A stretch of DNA of 64,000 nt from Posidonia oceanica (GCA_037176725.1 JAZBRS010000026.1:152469501-152533500); one strand, 5' to 3'. Shown: positions 50,036 through 62,165, counted from the first letter of the stretch. Notes: generated by a model not told the origin, from the letters alone. A program made the numbers and translations.

Positions 50036-50710
50036 GTGCCAAAGTCTCTACTTGTTCCAAGTACTTGATTTCTCCAAGAAGGAGAAGGAACATGGGACTA
50101 TTAATCATTGAAAAATATTTGAAAATCTCATTAAAAAGGATGTTTCTAATTGTTTTAAATTTATTGATTAATGAAATTATTTGGATGGCATTTCACTCAA
50201 TTAATTTATCATGATTTTACATTGCCAACAATTGGTTTTATTTCTTCAATTTTATCACAGTTTTAAATTTTTACTGTTTTGCTCTACCGATTTTTGACCG
50301 ATCTATCGAAATCTCCTGATTCGGTCTGCCGTTTTTATCCAGTCTGCCAAAATGACTGAAAGTTTGAATTCCTTGACCAAAATTTTTGATTTTATGTTTG
50401 AAACAATATTCATGACTTATGATCATACTGATTATTGATATTTTACGCCTTTGATAAAAATTTTGAATCATTATATATATAATTTAATCAAATGAAGAAA
50501 TCTTATGTTATTGTGCTTAATTGACATATCTTATGTTAGGAAGGGCTATAGTGTTTTATTTTATTATCATGATTGAATTAATGTAATTCTCTGTCATGAT
50601 GATGTTAATATCTTGTTATATCATTTTACTCATGTTGAAATGGAAATGAGAGTTTTTACAAAAGTATTTAATTCTTTATGTTATCACTATTTGATATTGA
50701 ACTATTTTAC
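50036..50710 (+). other. Copia-B internal, 3' of gag
   Basis: AT-rich, no protease or integrase homology. It contains one more cluster of CTACCGATTTTTGACCGATC / CGGTCTGCCG words at 50282-50348, as in the LTRs. Confidence 0.5.
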
Positions 50711-51222
50711 TGTAACACTCGGGAATTCATTTCTCTTGTAATTGTACAGATTTAATGAATTCTTGTATTTGTGAATGGGTGTTATTGGCCTCGTGGGCCC
50801 CACTTGTGATTGTTTGTGGGCCCCACCTGTGGTTTGTGTGGGCTCCACTAGTGGTTTGTTGTGGGTTCCACCTGGGGTTGTTGTGGGCCCCACTTGTGGT
50901 TGTTGGTGGGACTAGATTGTGGTTTGGTCCTTGACTCTATTTCTATCTACTCTTTGGTCCCTATCTTCTATCCCATGTGATTTCCTAATTCTTGGGGGTG
51001 CGTTGTGCAATTTGCCAAGCATATTACTATGCGTGGGACCATGTGGCACTGTGCACGTGTGTATTCGTTGCGGTAGCTGATTTTGTGTGGCTGTGTCGGT
51101 TGGTGAGGAGGCCAGATCCACGCCTTACGAGGTCGACGCCTGTGATGTAGTAGTGCGGAGCTGCGGCCTTTTTATTTTGCATGGCCATGTTGCTCTCCCC
51201 GCACATACACATTCCAATTCCA

Positions 51223-51262
<40 letters not shown>

Positions 51263-52730
51263 TCCCTCACTCTCTCGTCCCTCTCTCCTCCCACTCACTT
51301 TGCCCTCTCTCCCACACCCTCTCTCCATCTCCTCCTCCTCCCCCAAACTCCCTCTCCCTCTCGCCGTGCCCTAACTCCCCTGGCCGGCGCGAAATCTCTC
51401 CTCCTCCTCACCCATCTCCACCTCCATCCTTCCTCCTTCACCACCTCCCTCTCCTCTCCACCTTCCCCTTCCTCCCATCCCCTCTCTCTCCTCCCTCCTC
51501 TGTGGCTGTGGTGGTGGGCGATCACTAGCCTCTCCTCCTCCTCAGATCGTGCGGTGGCGGCGAGCTCTGGTCTTGCACCTGGTGGTGGGACGAGCTCGTG
51601 GACGGCCGTGAGGAGCTTGGTGCTGTGGCGGATTGCCGGTGGTGCACGAGGTCACTGGAGAGACAGTGGTTGCCCTGTCTCATAAGGTGCACGCCTCGCT
51701 CTTTGTTGCTTGATTAACTTAGAAATGATATGCATGGGCTCCTTGCCATGAATTGAATGTCATGGAAGTGTTTTGATAATTTTTGGTGATTTATGTGGAT
51801 TTTAGTTGAATCTATCGGCTTTGGTTGATATATAGCATGCCATGTGGTTTTCCAGTATTTTCTTGAGTTGTATGTCTCAGAATGCCACGATCCTTCTATG
51901 GATGGATTCCTTGTTTCATTTCGGTCATTTCGGTATATTGCATGCTAGTTTTGGGGGTGTTTGCAGGTGGATTTGGTTTTAAGTTCGAACTTCATGTTTT
52001 CTACTATACTTTGTTTCGGTATGCCGTTTTAATTCAGTATGCTGAACCTACTCCTGGATGTACTTCTGGGCCTGAATTCGGTCGGCCGAAATTGTTCGAT
52101 CTACCGTTCAGCTCTCGGGTCACAGGTGCCAGGTCCAGTCGACCGACCCACTTCGGCACACCACGACAGGGGCCTGTTTGGTCGACTGAACCCAATCGGT
52201 TTGCCGAATCAGGGCCTGGAGTCAGGCCCTGCTCTCTGGTCCAGTCGACCGGGAGATTTCGGTCTGCTGAACCTGGGTCTAGGGCGTTTCCCAGGCCTGT
52301 TTTTAAGGGATTTAATTAATGGTTAATTAGTATTTATTTATGCTTATGCCTAGGGTTATCTTGTGGCTTGCTAAAGGTTTTCAGAAATTGTTTTTGAGAA
52401 ATTATGGAGGTGTTTTCAAAAGGTTTTGCTGAGGTTTTGTTGGGGCCAAAACCTCGGAGTTGTGTGGCCTAGACCCAGGGATGCAACGACGTTCTTGGTG
52501 TGTCGTACACTTCGCCTGGGCTGAGGTTTGGCGGTCGGTGTGCTGGCCATACCTAGTGGTATCGTGGCAGCAGACTCAGGAGGTATGATACTCCTACGTA
52601 GCTGGGCGTGATACTGTAGTCGCTATGGGCACCGGGACTCACCTTTTTGTGGTGCTGAGGAGCTCGTCAGTGGTCCGAAGCACATAGTTTGTGAGCATCG
52701 GGACTCGCCTGATTGTGGTGCAGGTTGTTT
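50711..52730 (+). repeat. Gypsy LTR, copy 2 (3' truncated)
   Basis: Matches copy 1 block by block: GGGCCCCAC words (50795-50900), CT and CA microsatellite (51226-51262), pyrimidine-rich block, TTGCCATGA and TGCATGCTAGTTTTGG, CGGT-N-CCG words (52017-52260), and the GACCCAGGGATGCAACGACG and GCTGGGCGTGATAC segments. The right boundary is approximate because of the deletion. Confidence 0.78.
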
Positions 52731-52914
52731 GTTGTTCCTCTTCTGCTGCAGAATGTCTCGCCTGTTCGTAAGAAGGACAAGGCCCCTGCTGCAGAGCCCA
52801 GCTCTCGAGAGGAGAGCGGATGGTAGGGTGTGCAGATTGAGTTGCGGGGCTGGATCCACGGGATCTCTCACACTTTTGCAAAGACAGCTCCAGTGGATCA
52901 TCTGGGGGAGATTC

Positions 52915-53938
52915 ATGGCTACGCCAATTGAGCAAGTTTCACCCACCGACGTTCAAGGGAAAAGGTACTCTCGAGGAATGCAAGGCATGGTTGTGGCGGA
53001 TTGAGAAGATGCTGGATAGCATGGCGTGCCCGGCTGAGCACTAGGTGCAATTGGCTGCGTTTCAGCTGGAAGGAGATGCTGATGAGTGGTGGAGCGCCAC
53101 GCGGCGATTGAAGTTCTCGGATTCTATAATGGTCGACATCAAGTGGAAGGACTTTGAGGCTGCTTTCCATGAGAAATATTTCCCAAGCCATGTGAGGAAT
53201 CAGTTTGACCGAGAGTTCCGGAGCCTACAGCAGGGCAGGATGACTGTGGCTAAGTATGAAGCTACATTTGCTCGGTTGGAGAGGTTTGCCCAGGCCTTCG
53301 ATACTGAAGAGAGGTGGGCGGATAGATTCCTGGAGGACCTTCAACCCAGCTTGAGGATGAAGGTGATGGGCTACTGATGCACGACGGTAGCTGATATGGT
53401 TCAGATGGCTTCCTGCTTTGAGGAGGAATACCAGTAGTACGTGGGAGATCGCTCCATGGGGAAGACCAAGACATGCTTTGCTTCTCGGTTCTCGTTCTCT
53501 AGTCCACCAAGTTCCAGTGGCACGAGTAGCCCGAGAAAGAGGAAGAAGGACAGATCTGGTGGTGTCTCTAGTGCCCGACACAGCTTGACATGAGGTAGTA
53601 GAGCTGATTCTGTCTCTGGTGCGTGGCACAGTTTTGTTGGAGTTGGTAGCATCGGTTCTAGCCAGGTTGCTTCGAATGGGTAGGGGAGCGCCCAGTGTTT
53701 CCAGTGTGGCCAGGCAGGTCACTTTGCAGTGGACTGCCCTCGAGCGCAGCGGACTACAAGTCAAAGAGGAACGGGGTGCTACAACTATGGGAGACCGGGA
53801 CATGTGCAGAAGTTCTATCCTGATCCTCCCAAGAGAGTGGGGAGTGCGCCACAGCAGTTGACTCGGGGGCAGGTGTTCACTATCTCTGCTCCCGATAGTG
53901 GGCCCTCTGGTGATGTTATAGAGGGTAAGTCCCCATAG
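52915..53938 (+). pseudogene. Gypsy gag with zinc knuckle, broken
   Basis: Frame reads FHPPTFKGKGTLEECKAWLW, RIEKMLDSMACPAEH, stop, QLAAFQLEGDADEWWSATRR, FEAAFHEKYFPSHVRNQFDR, EFRSLQQGRMTVAKYEATFA and RFLEDLQPSLRMKVMGY. It ends in the knuckle CFQCGQAGHFAVDCP and a second, imperfect one (CYNYGRPGHVQKFYP, where Cys are replaced by Tyr). This is the Retrotrans_gag domain of chromoviruses. In-frame stops (53041 TAG, 53375 TGA, 53437 TAG, 53590 TGA, 53680 TAG) are all TAG or TGA. Confidence 0.88.
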
Positions 53939-54059
53939 TCTCTTTGGGTGGGGGTGACCCCCTTGTGTAATTGTTGTTTCTTTTCTCCTGTATTATGAAT
54001 TGTGTTGTTTAATTGGGGATGTTGTTGGTTGTGCTTTGGCCTTAGGTTCCTTTCTTGTG

Positions 54060-54496
54060 GTGAGCTAAATGGCCAAGGTTCTCTTTGACTCGGAGAGTAC
54101 TTTCTCCTTTTTCTCCGAGTCGTTTGCGGCAGAACTGGATGATGTGCTAGCTAAGTTGGCTTTCCGCCTGGATGTAGTAACATCGCTGGGGGAGCACAGT
54201 TTGGCATAGAGATATCTGCCGTCTGTCGATCTAGAGTTGAACGGCCGGGAGTTCGATGCCTCTCTCATTCTCATGGGCATGAATGAGTACGATTTCATTC
54301 TGGGCATGGACTGGTTGGGCCAGCATTCTGCACTGATCGACTGTGCTTGAAGAAGAGTTTTCTTTGGAGCTGTTGAGGCTGGATCTTTCTCTGTGCAAGG
54401 TGTACGCCAGGGTAAGCCTAAATTTGTTATCTCTGCTATGAAGGCTTACAAGTTTCTGACTAAGGGATGTGTGGGGTACCTTGTTAGTGTGGTTAC
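54060..54496 (+). pseudogene. Gypsy aspartic protease fragment, broken
   Basis: Reads MAKVLFDSESTFSFFSESFA, LELNGREFDASLILMGMNEY and DFILGMDWLGQHSALIDC, the retropepsin region of Ty3/gypsy. The active site DSG appears as DSE, so it would be inactive even without the stops (TAG at about 54208, TGA at about 54347). It is interrupted at 54497 by the Tat-type LTR. Confidence 0.82.
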
Positions 54497-56900
54497 TGTT
54501 GACACCCTATTTTGGACGTTGGTGGTTCTCTCTGGAAGCTTGCTCGGACCGTGGCATGGCAATCCCAAACCCTAACCCCACTCAAACCACCTTCTCACCC
54601 AAACCAAACCCTAAATCCAACCTAAACCCTAAACCCCACTTAAACCCCACTCAAACCCTAACCTAGACCAAAACCATCAAACCTACTCAAACCCTAAACT
54701 CTAGATCAACCTTCAACCTAAATCCCACATCTTAAACCACCCAATACCTTAAGACCTACCCAAACCCAGTTTACACCAAAGCCCACAACCCATTCAACCT
54801 AAAAACCCAAGTCCCAAGCCCAACAGGCCCAGTCCTCTGGATCTCACGCACTGTCGCTTGTCCCAGCGGCGACTAGTGCTGTTGCCGCTAATAGCGGTGA
54901 CTTGGTTTGTCGCTGCATTGAGAGGCGACTCACTGTGAGAAACAGAGCAGCCCTGCCACCCGTTTGAACTCTCCCGTGCCGCACGTTTGGATGCTTCCAG
55001 CCACTCCTCCCACCTTGCCCTGACACCCCCACGACCTGCACCCATGCCACCATGTCCTCCCACAATCTCCCCACCTTGCCTTGCCACCAGGACCCCTATG
55101 TGCGACTTGACTGAACAAAACCACAACCCAACACCCATTCCTCCATCACTGTCGAACCAAGAGAGAGCCAGAAAAAATTTCGAGCGATCCTGAGCGAACC
55201 ATAGCCTCCCCTCGTGCGAGAGAGAGAGTCCAGAGTGCTCCTCAGTTGTCAGGCCACTGGTCCGGAGCTTCCTGTGCCCACAGTCGCCGTGCCGAGCTCG
55301 CCATCTAGCGTCGCATCCGTCTGTCGCCGTTCGCCTCTCCGGCCGGCTCCACAGGTGAATCCTCTTCCCCTTTAGCATGCCTGAGGCCTCGGGAACCTTC
55401 CCGACCTTCTTCCTTCACTGCCCGAATCGCCAAGCCCGCTCCCCGCGCTCCCGACCGTCCCCTCGGCTGGTGACGGGCGGCGACGCCGGCGAGCTTCGAG
55501 CGGAGGCAAGAAAGAGGCAGCGGCCACTTCCTTAGTTTGCATTGCATTCCTCGCGTCCCTCTCACCCGTACAAAGCTTCATAGCCCAGTTCTTTGGATCG
55601 TCGGCTGCTCTGGTGGCCAGAATTCATCGAACTCCAGTGGCGAAGAGGAGGGGGACGAGTGGAGCAATCCACTCACCCATTTCCCACACTGAGAGTGTGG
55701 TTGTGTTTGTGGGAATGCCGTCGTACTTCCCCGATCATTGGCGGCCCGTTTCGCGTCGCCGGAGTCGCACGCTTCGACATCGAAGTCCGACAACCGGACT
55801 GTCGCCAGCTGAAGTTTGAGCCAGCGTATCTCGTGGCTCAGGCGACCATTTTGCATGTTGATTGTATGCTTTTACTCGTGGATGTATACTCTTCATTTTC
55901 ATGTGTTTAGTTGCATGATTTGCATCGCCGGATGCGTGAGATTTGGCGACGAAGCTTGGCCACTGGACTACCAGGTGAGTCGCCTGTCCTAGCGACGACT
56001 CACCTCGTGTTTCAGGCAGTCCCTTGGCCGGACTTTGCGCCGGCGTATCTCGTGGCTCAGGCATCTATTTTGCAAACCGATTGTATGGTTTTGTTCCTAG
56101 AAATGCCTTCTGTATTTCCATGTATTTTGTTTCGTGTTTTGCGATGATTGTATGCCCCTTAGCTGGCGATGAAGTTGACTATCTGAGGCAGCTGGTAGAG
56201 GGCTCTATCGCCTATCTGATAGGCGACCTGTGCTGCCGCCGCTCCTACTGGGGACGTGCCCTGTCGCTGCAATGACAGGCGACACATGCCTGAGCTCAAA
56301 CAGTAGATAGAGCCACCTGTTTGCCGCTTTGCCTTGACTTGCTTAGTTTTGGTTTTGTCTCCCTGGTTTAATTATCAGTACATCATGTCGATTCAACTTT
56401 AATTAGTCATTTTGGCATGGTTTTCCTAAGCTTTGCATGGTTTATAAATGCATCTTGCATATCGCTCTCGGGCGAACATAAACCGGCGTATTACGCCAAC
56501 ATAAGCCACACAAGAGCGGATTGGACAAGAGAGACCCACTTCCTCAGGCGTGTCGGGGGTGCCTAACACCTTCCCCATGTGCAACAGGAGTCCTTATCCT
56601 TTCTCTGGACTGTATTAACCTTGTGTCATACACATTCGGGTCGGATTAGCATATTTTCAAACTGCATGAGTTTTTTGCATGTTTTCGTATACGGTTTTCC
56701 TAGTCTCCCGGTTTTAATAGATTAGGTGGCGACTCCATGTCTTTTTCTCTTGTCTTCCTTTGCTTTCACCCCTGCTTTTCTGGTGTTTTTCGAGTTGATT
56801 TCCCCTCGGATCCACCATTTAGCTGTGGTCCCTCTCCCCGACCGGCGCTCGCAAGCTTTGCCAGCGTGCGACCGCGTCGCCGAGAACGGTCGTAGCAACA
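54497..56900 (+). repeat. Tat-type 5' LTR
   Basis: Starts TGTTGACACCC and ends CGTAGCAACA, with TGTTG/CAACA inverted ends, followed at once by a primer site, giving 2404 bp. It contains telomere-like CCCTAAA words (54568-54700), GGCGACT words (54860-56290), the Tat-type block GAGACCCACTTCCTCAGGCG (56540) and TTAGGTGGCGACTCC (56722). GC-rich ORFs on both strands here are not genes. Confidence 0.7.
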
Positions 56901-56901
56901 G

Positions 56902-56919
56902 TGGTTACTCCGTTGGGGA
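56902..56919 (+). other. Tat primer-binding site
   Basis: TGGTTACTCCGTTGGGGA, a variant of the TGGCGACTCCGTTGGGGA site common in Tat elements, one base after the LTR end. Confidence 0.65.
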
Positions 56920-58128
56920 TACTAGACTCCGGCTTTCATTTTCCGCCTTTTTGCTTCTGTGTGGCTTACTCTTTGCTTAGCTTAGCGTTTAATTACCATG
57001 TTTTCCTTAATTATCATGTTAATCCATGCTTTTGCTTAGCTTAGCATTTAATTACCATGTTTTGCTTAATTATCATGTTAATCCATGCTTTTGCTTAGCT
57101 TAGCATTTAATTACCATGTTTTGCTTGATTATCGTGTTAATCCATGCCTTTTGCTTGGTGTTTGGTTTATTTTGCACAAATATGCTATGCCACTTCACTT
57201 ATACACATGCCATGCTTATACATGCCTTTTGATGTGTTGATTGTCTTTTATTTTCACTAATCATGTGACACAACACTAACACATACCATGAGCATGCCTT
57301 TTGTAACGACGTGTGATACTTTGCTTGCCGTAATTGGGTAATTTTCTTCCCCTTTTGCACTAATCCTAAGGATAATTAGAGATTGATTGTTTCCTCCCCA
57401 TGGTTAATTAAAAATGGCAAGTAAAATCAATTCTAGGAACAACTAGAGACATAAACACACTTTCATCCCCCTTTGGGTTAATAAAACATGCAAGTAAAAG
57501 CTTTAATCATGTTTGCATGAATGATCATATAGGACATGCATCTTCTCATCTTTGAGTCCACTTACCAGTTTGAGAAGGGCAATATCGGTCTCTTGTTCCA
57601 TTGCTTTGGCGTGGGGCGAGTCGATCGGTCTGTTGTCCCTTGTTAGGGGTCGTGTCGGTGTTAGTAGAGGGTACAACCCATGCTTTGGCAGGGGTCGAGA
57701 CTCTTAACGCATCACCCGTTACTGCCTGAGCTTTGGCCAAGATTTAGACGGAGACCTTTCTTTCTGCCTGAGTCGGTGACCCATACACCTGTGAGAGTCT
57801 GAAGTAGACAGCCTACTAGGACACACTGGATTGGTGAGAGAGAGCATGCTAGAAAGCATCCATTTGCATGAGTGCCATTCATGCCACAAATAAGAACACT
57901 TGCATTTGTTCTTCAGGTTTTAACACCTGTTTGTTGTGTCTATTGCATAGGTCAGTGAGCGCGTTCCCTAGCTAGAGCTCGAGCTTTTCCATTCACTGAC
58001 GTCCCTGTTGCGACACTTTTTCTCGACCATCCTCTCCTGAGCTGTCCGCCTTTGCGTCGATAGCTTGTCCTAGGACCCATCCTCTTGTTTACCATCGCAG
58101 TCACGTTTTCACTCGCTCACGGTCAGCC
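56920..58128 (+). other. Tat leader with 59-bp tandem repeat
   Basis: Untranslated leader. From 56973 to 57149 a 59-bp unit (TTGCTTAGCTTAGCATTTAA ... AATCCATGC) is repeated three times with over 90 percent identity by eye. No ORF of note. Confidence 0.7.
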
Positions 58129-60969
58129 ATGGCCCAACGCACCGGTGAGCCTCAGCCTTCTGCTGCCATGGAGGGGATTTCAACTTCGGTCCCTCTAACT
58201 CTCACTTTGACTCCCTCTGTGCCTCTCTCGACACTAGTATCCCACCCTCTGGTGCACGGGGCGCCCGTGTATTCTATGGGGCATTGGCAGACCTTCGCCA
58301 CTCCAGATCCTATCACCGAATCCATCTTGGTGACTACCACTAGCGCTCCGGAGACTTTGCTGATGACCTCCTCTCCCCAGGGCTATGTCACTTATGACAC
58401 CCTTTCTGTTGCGGCGACTTTTGTTTTAGGATCCCTGCCTTCTGGATAGTTTGTGTCCTTGCCTCTGCATTTTGGTTCCTCACCGACCTTGCACCTCAGC
58501 ATTCCCACTGACGGGACCCCTGACATGTAGCATCAACATCTGATGGAGCTTGCCCAGGCACTGCAGGGTATGGCTCTGTCTGTTCACTCTTCTGTGATCC
58601 CTGCTGCTCCTGAGGTTCCCCTGCAGCCTGCTCCTGCATTCCAGGCTTTTCCCACTGCACCTCCGCCTTGCCTGTCGCCCTAGCTACTCATTGCTCCGGC
58701 GATGGGGGCACAGCCTCTGCCTTCTGCATTCACACCACTCACGACACAGCATATGACTCCGCCACCTGGTGGCCAGCCCCTCAGGCTGGTTGGAGCGCAG
58801 TATCCCTCGAGCCCGCTGCCCGGCACCGCGCCAGTGCAGCAGCTGTTGCTCCAGCACTCTGCACCGATCACCGCACAGCATTCCGCCTACCCCTACCCAG
58901 TGCATCAGTAGGTTCCTTCCCCAGCATGCATACCACCATACACTGCACCAACGTACGGATACACTAGCCCTCACGTCGCATCACTAGGCGACGTGATGGT
59001 GGATCCGAAGGAGCACTTAGGTGCGACCCATTCAGTGTATGAGACCCTCGCCCAAGCTGCACCATCACCATCGGCAACGACCCCAGATGCCCTCCTTACC
59101 AGGATGGGCGACCTGGAGAGAGCACTACATCAAGTGCAGGGCGGTGATCGCCAGTTCTACCAGTTCCAGGACCTCTGCTATTTCCTAGAGACGGTGCTCC
59201 CACCGAACTTCTGTATCCCGGACTTTGAAAAATACAATGGTAAGGGCCGCCCTATTTCCCATCTAAGGGCGTACTGCGGAGATCTCGCTCAGCTTCAGGC
59301 TGAAGAGAGGTTACTGATCCGCTTGTTCGAAAAAAGTCTGACTAGTTCGGTCCTCAAGTGGTTCACTTCCCTTGATATGACCACCATCAAGACTTGGAGC
59401 GACCTTAGCCAGGCGTTCTTGGAGCAGTACTCTTTCAATCTGGACCTGATACCAAAGCGCGAGGATCTGGTCGCCACCAAGCAGAAGCCCAACGAGCCGT
59501 TCGACGAGTATGTCGGCCGCTGACGCGCCCTAGTCTCACGGGTTTGCGATAGGCCCTCTGACAAGGAGTCTATCGAGATCATCATCCGACGTGCGCAGCC
59601 GTCAATTGAGGCTCTACTTAGCATACAGCCTGTCACCACTTTTGCATCCTTGATTCGGGCTGGCGCTCGTGTGGAGAGTTTGCTGTGGAGTGGCAACTTC
59701 CCTGCACTCTTCGCGTTCGCCAAGCAAGCCATCGACCCCAACAACAAACACAGTGGCAGCAGCAGCAACAACAGCAACAACAACTGCAACAACAACAACC
59801 ACCCCAGAAGAAGGGACCCTCCGAGAACCGCCGTTGCGTACATCGACTCCCCTACCGTGTCCATACATGTGGTGGCTCAGCCTGGCCCGAATCAGGTAGT
59901 TTATGCACCTGCACCTAGGGCACCTCCCACTCCACAAATCACAACCACCGCCCGACCGGTTTATCCTGCCGCACCGGTTCAACAAGGACAACACCAAGGG
60001 CTGAGACAACCTTACGCGAATCAGTGCTACTTCACCCCACTGGTGGAGCCACTGAGTGTCGTCTTCCCTAAGGTTGCGTCGCTCCTTAAGCTCCCCAAGA
60101 TTCGCCCACCGTCGAACCCACTCTCGGGGTGGTATAATGCGAATCTGTTCTGCAACTACCATCGAGTCGTGGGGCACTCGACAGATAGTTGCTTCACGCT
60201 ACGGGGCACTATTTAGGACTTGATTGACCGAAAAGTCGTCATCATTAACACGCAGGAGGCAGCATCCACTTCCGCACCTCCACCAGCATCCATACCTGCA
60301 TTAGGATCAATACCTTCGCATCCTAGCATCGTCCACCAGCCTTTGCTGGAGCATTCCAGCCCAGGAGGCGCGGGGACCTCAAGAATGCACTCCATCTTCC
60401 CTTTCGGGTCCGCTACGTCCGTGGTGGACCCCTCTGTTCTCATCCACGATATCTCTGAACCTTTTCCCTCCTCTTTCTATCTCGCGGCAGTTGCCGGCTC
60501 CGAGTCAGGGATTCATATGATCCATCTGGATGCCAAGCCGGAGCGCCCCACCACGCGGCCCATCATGCAACTCCAATCTCAACCACCTGTTTGCTTGCTA
60601 GCTAGGCCCCAGCCCGAATCCTCACGGCCTTCCCAGCAACATTCCCAATGTCCCCACCATCCAGCAAACACCCCAGCAGCTCCTCTTGAGCTAGCAGCTC
60701 ATGCTCCCCTGGTTGTTAATCTGACCAGGGATACCCATCGCGTGCCATGTGACTACGCCACAGAGATGTGCATGGAGGTCACGCGGTCGGGGAGGATTTA
60801 CAAGCCTACAGCACCGACAGCCAAGCCTAGCCGTCCAGAGCCCGCTCTACCCCTACCAGCAAAGCAACCCACCAAGCCGTTAACGGCAGAGAATCCCACT
60901 CAACCTTCCACTTCCTTACCCTCTGCCTCCACAAAAAATGACCAGCCTTCAGCTGATATTACCACCTAG
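58129..60969 (+). pseudogene. Tat-type gag polyprotein frame with nonsense stops
   Basis: One frame of about 947 codons from ATG at 58129 (MAQRTGEPQPSAAMEG). It has a Pro/Ser/Thr-rich N-terminal third, then gag core words FCIPDFEKYNGKGRPISHLR, AYCGDLAQLQAEERLLIRLF and LKWFTSLDMTTIKTWSDLSQ (about residues 355-430). An Asn/Gln-rich tract near 59750-59800 and the Tat block FTPLVEPLSVVF ... CNYHRVVGHSTDSCFTLR (about 640-693) follow, then a Pro-rich tail. The frame is never shifted but has seven stops: TAG at 58447, 58528, 58681, 58909, 60214 and 60967, and TGA at 59521. Confidence 0.85.
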
Positions 60970-61850
60970 CTCAAAAAAGTCAAGGCTGACATTTCTATTT
61001 GGGACCTTATCCATACATCCTTTGAACCCCGAGAGACTTTCCTCTGTGTGTTCCAGGCCGCACATGTGTCCCCAACTATTGAGCCACCCTTGAAAGCATG
61101 GTGGGTATGATCGCGGTGTCCCAAGTCATCTCTTTTTTAAGTGATGAGCTGCCTCCGGCGGGGATCAATCATAACCAAGCACCATGCCAGAGTCCCCTAC
61201 TGCCGACAAAGGAGTGGGTTTGTATTGAAGAGTATTATTTAGATGAGGAAGAGTCTGAGGCACAGGCAGTTCGAATTGATAGAGAGGTCTGGGCACATCC
61301 AGCAGCTCACACAATCCCACTACTGCTCTCGTCAGCCACAACGACAGCCTTGTCAGCACACCTGCCAGTTGCGCCATTGTACAATCTGTTTGCATCCCTG
61401 ATTGCCACAGCACCGTAGTTAGTCGTGCCGGAGGACCAATCAGTCAGTTAGCACAGCCGGCAGTAGAACAGACACCCCAGTTAGCGGTGTAGTTAATAGC
61501 CAGAGGCATCAACATAAGCAAGGGAACAGCTGGGCAAGAGTCTCAAGAGACCGTCAGCGCCCACTATGTCGACTTGCCCTCAGATGAGGAGGAAGGAGCG
61601 ACTGTAGAGGCTCAAGTAGATAGTCTGCTTGGAGACTTGGAATTACTATTCCAAGAGTAGCTTGCAGCATTAGCGGATGATGCCACAAAACAATAGGCGG
61701 TGAAGAAAGGGAAAGCCGTGGTTACAGACCCCTCCCAGAAGGAAGACTATTCATCTATCATGGCCTTAGAAGAGGAATCAGCAACAACACCTGTAGATAT
61801 CCCATTTTCGCATTTCCCAGAGTTCTCTAAGGATAGGAATCCTTGAGGCG
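60970..61850 (+). pseudogene. Tat polyprotein remnants downstream of gag
   Basis: Continues as KADISIWDLIHTSFEPRETF, then shifts frame near 61098 to SFLSDELPPAGINHNQA, the region just before the Tat protease (family: F.DDDLPPEG..HN.AL). The protease itself is absent. Acidic stretches follow (CIEEYYLDEEESEAQAV; YVDLPSDEEEGATVEAQVD; EEESATTPVDIPFSHFPEFS). These normally sit between protease and RT or in the linker, and no catalytic motif is seen. Confidence 0.6.
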
Positions 61851-61941
61851 CCCTAAATCACATAACTAAGGCCTAATAACACATTTTCCAGTTTTTCGTG
61901 ATTTGATTAAAAACATCGCCTGATTTTACTCGATTCAAGGT

Positions 61942-62165
61942 TGTTAGCTGTGGCAGAGCTAACACACTCAAACCAGTGGCAAGTTTGAGTACCTTGAATA
62001 CTTTTTTCTCAGTCTAAGTCCGTTTGTTGTGGCAGAGCTAACACTCTTATTCTACTCAAACTAGTGGCAAGTTTGAGTCCCTTTAACCTTATGTAGTGAG
62101 AGTTCATTTGCTATGGCAGAGTTAATGCTCTCATTTTGCTCAAATCAGTGGAAGATTTGAGTTTC
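61942..62165 (+). repeat. Three diverged tandem units with hairpins
   Basis: Three units about 80 bp apart, each with TGGCAGAG(C/T)TAA followed by CTCAAA(C/T) ... (G/A)TTTGAG. Each unit can form an 8- or 7-bp perfect hairpin with a 9-nt loop (61966-61990, 62054-62078, 62139-62161), and the first unit has a second one (61942-61964). See findings. Confidence 0.75.

Larger units (their letters stand above)
47520..50710 (+). mobile_element. Copia-B, second copy (plus), 5' LTR and gag
   Basis: 5' LTR 47520-48611, primer site TGGTATTAGAG at 48614, nearly intact gag at 48665-50035, then about 0.7 kb of further internal DNA before the gypsy LTR starts at 50711. It is inserted into copia-C gag; the candidate left target word is AATAC. 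The pol part is displaced beyond the gypsy insertion or lost. Few stops in gag suggest it is younger than copia-A. Confidence 0.82.
50711..54496 (+). mobile_element. Tekay/Del-like gypsy element, 5' part
   Basis: Long LTR from 50711 (TGTAACACTCGGGAATTC), then gag and a protease remnant up to 54496, where the Tat-type LTR cuts in. Compared with the copy at 10656, the last kilobase of the LTR is missing: the match fades about 52690 and gag-upstream DNA follows. A long LTR together with this gag type fits the Tekay/Del chromovirus lineage. Confidence 0.78.

Noticed and set aside
54794..56275. Overlapping GC-rich ORFs up to 194 aa
   Set aside because: They lie inside the Tat LTR, are of mixed frame and strand, and have no known domain.
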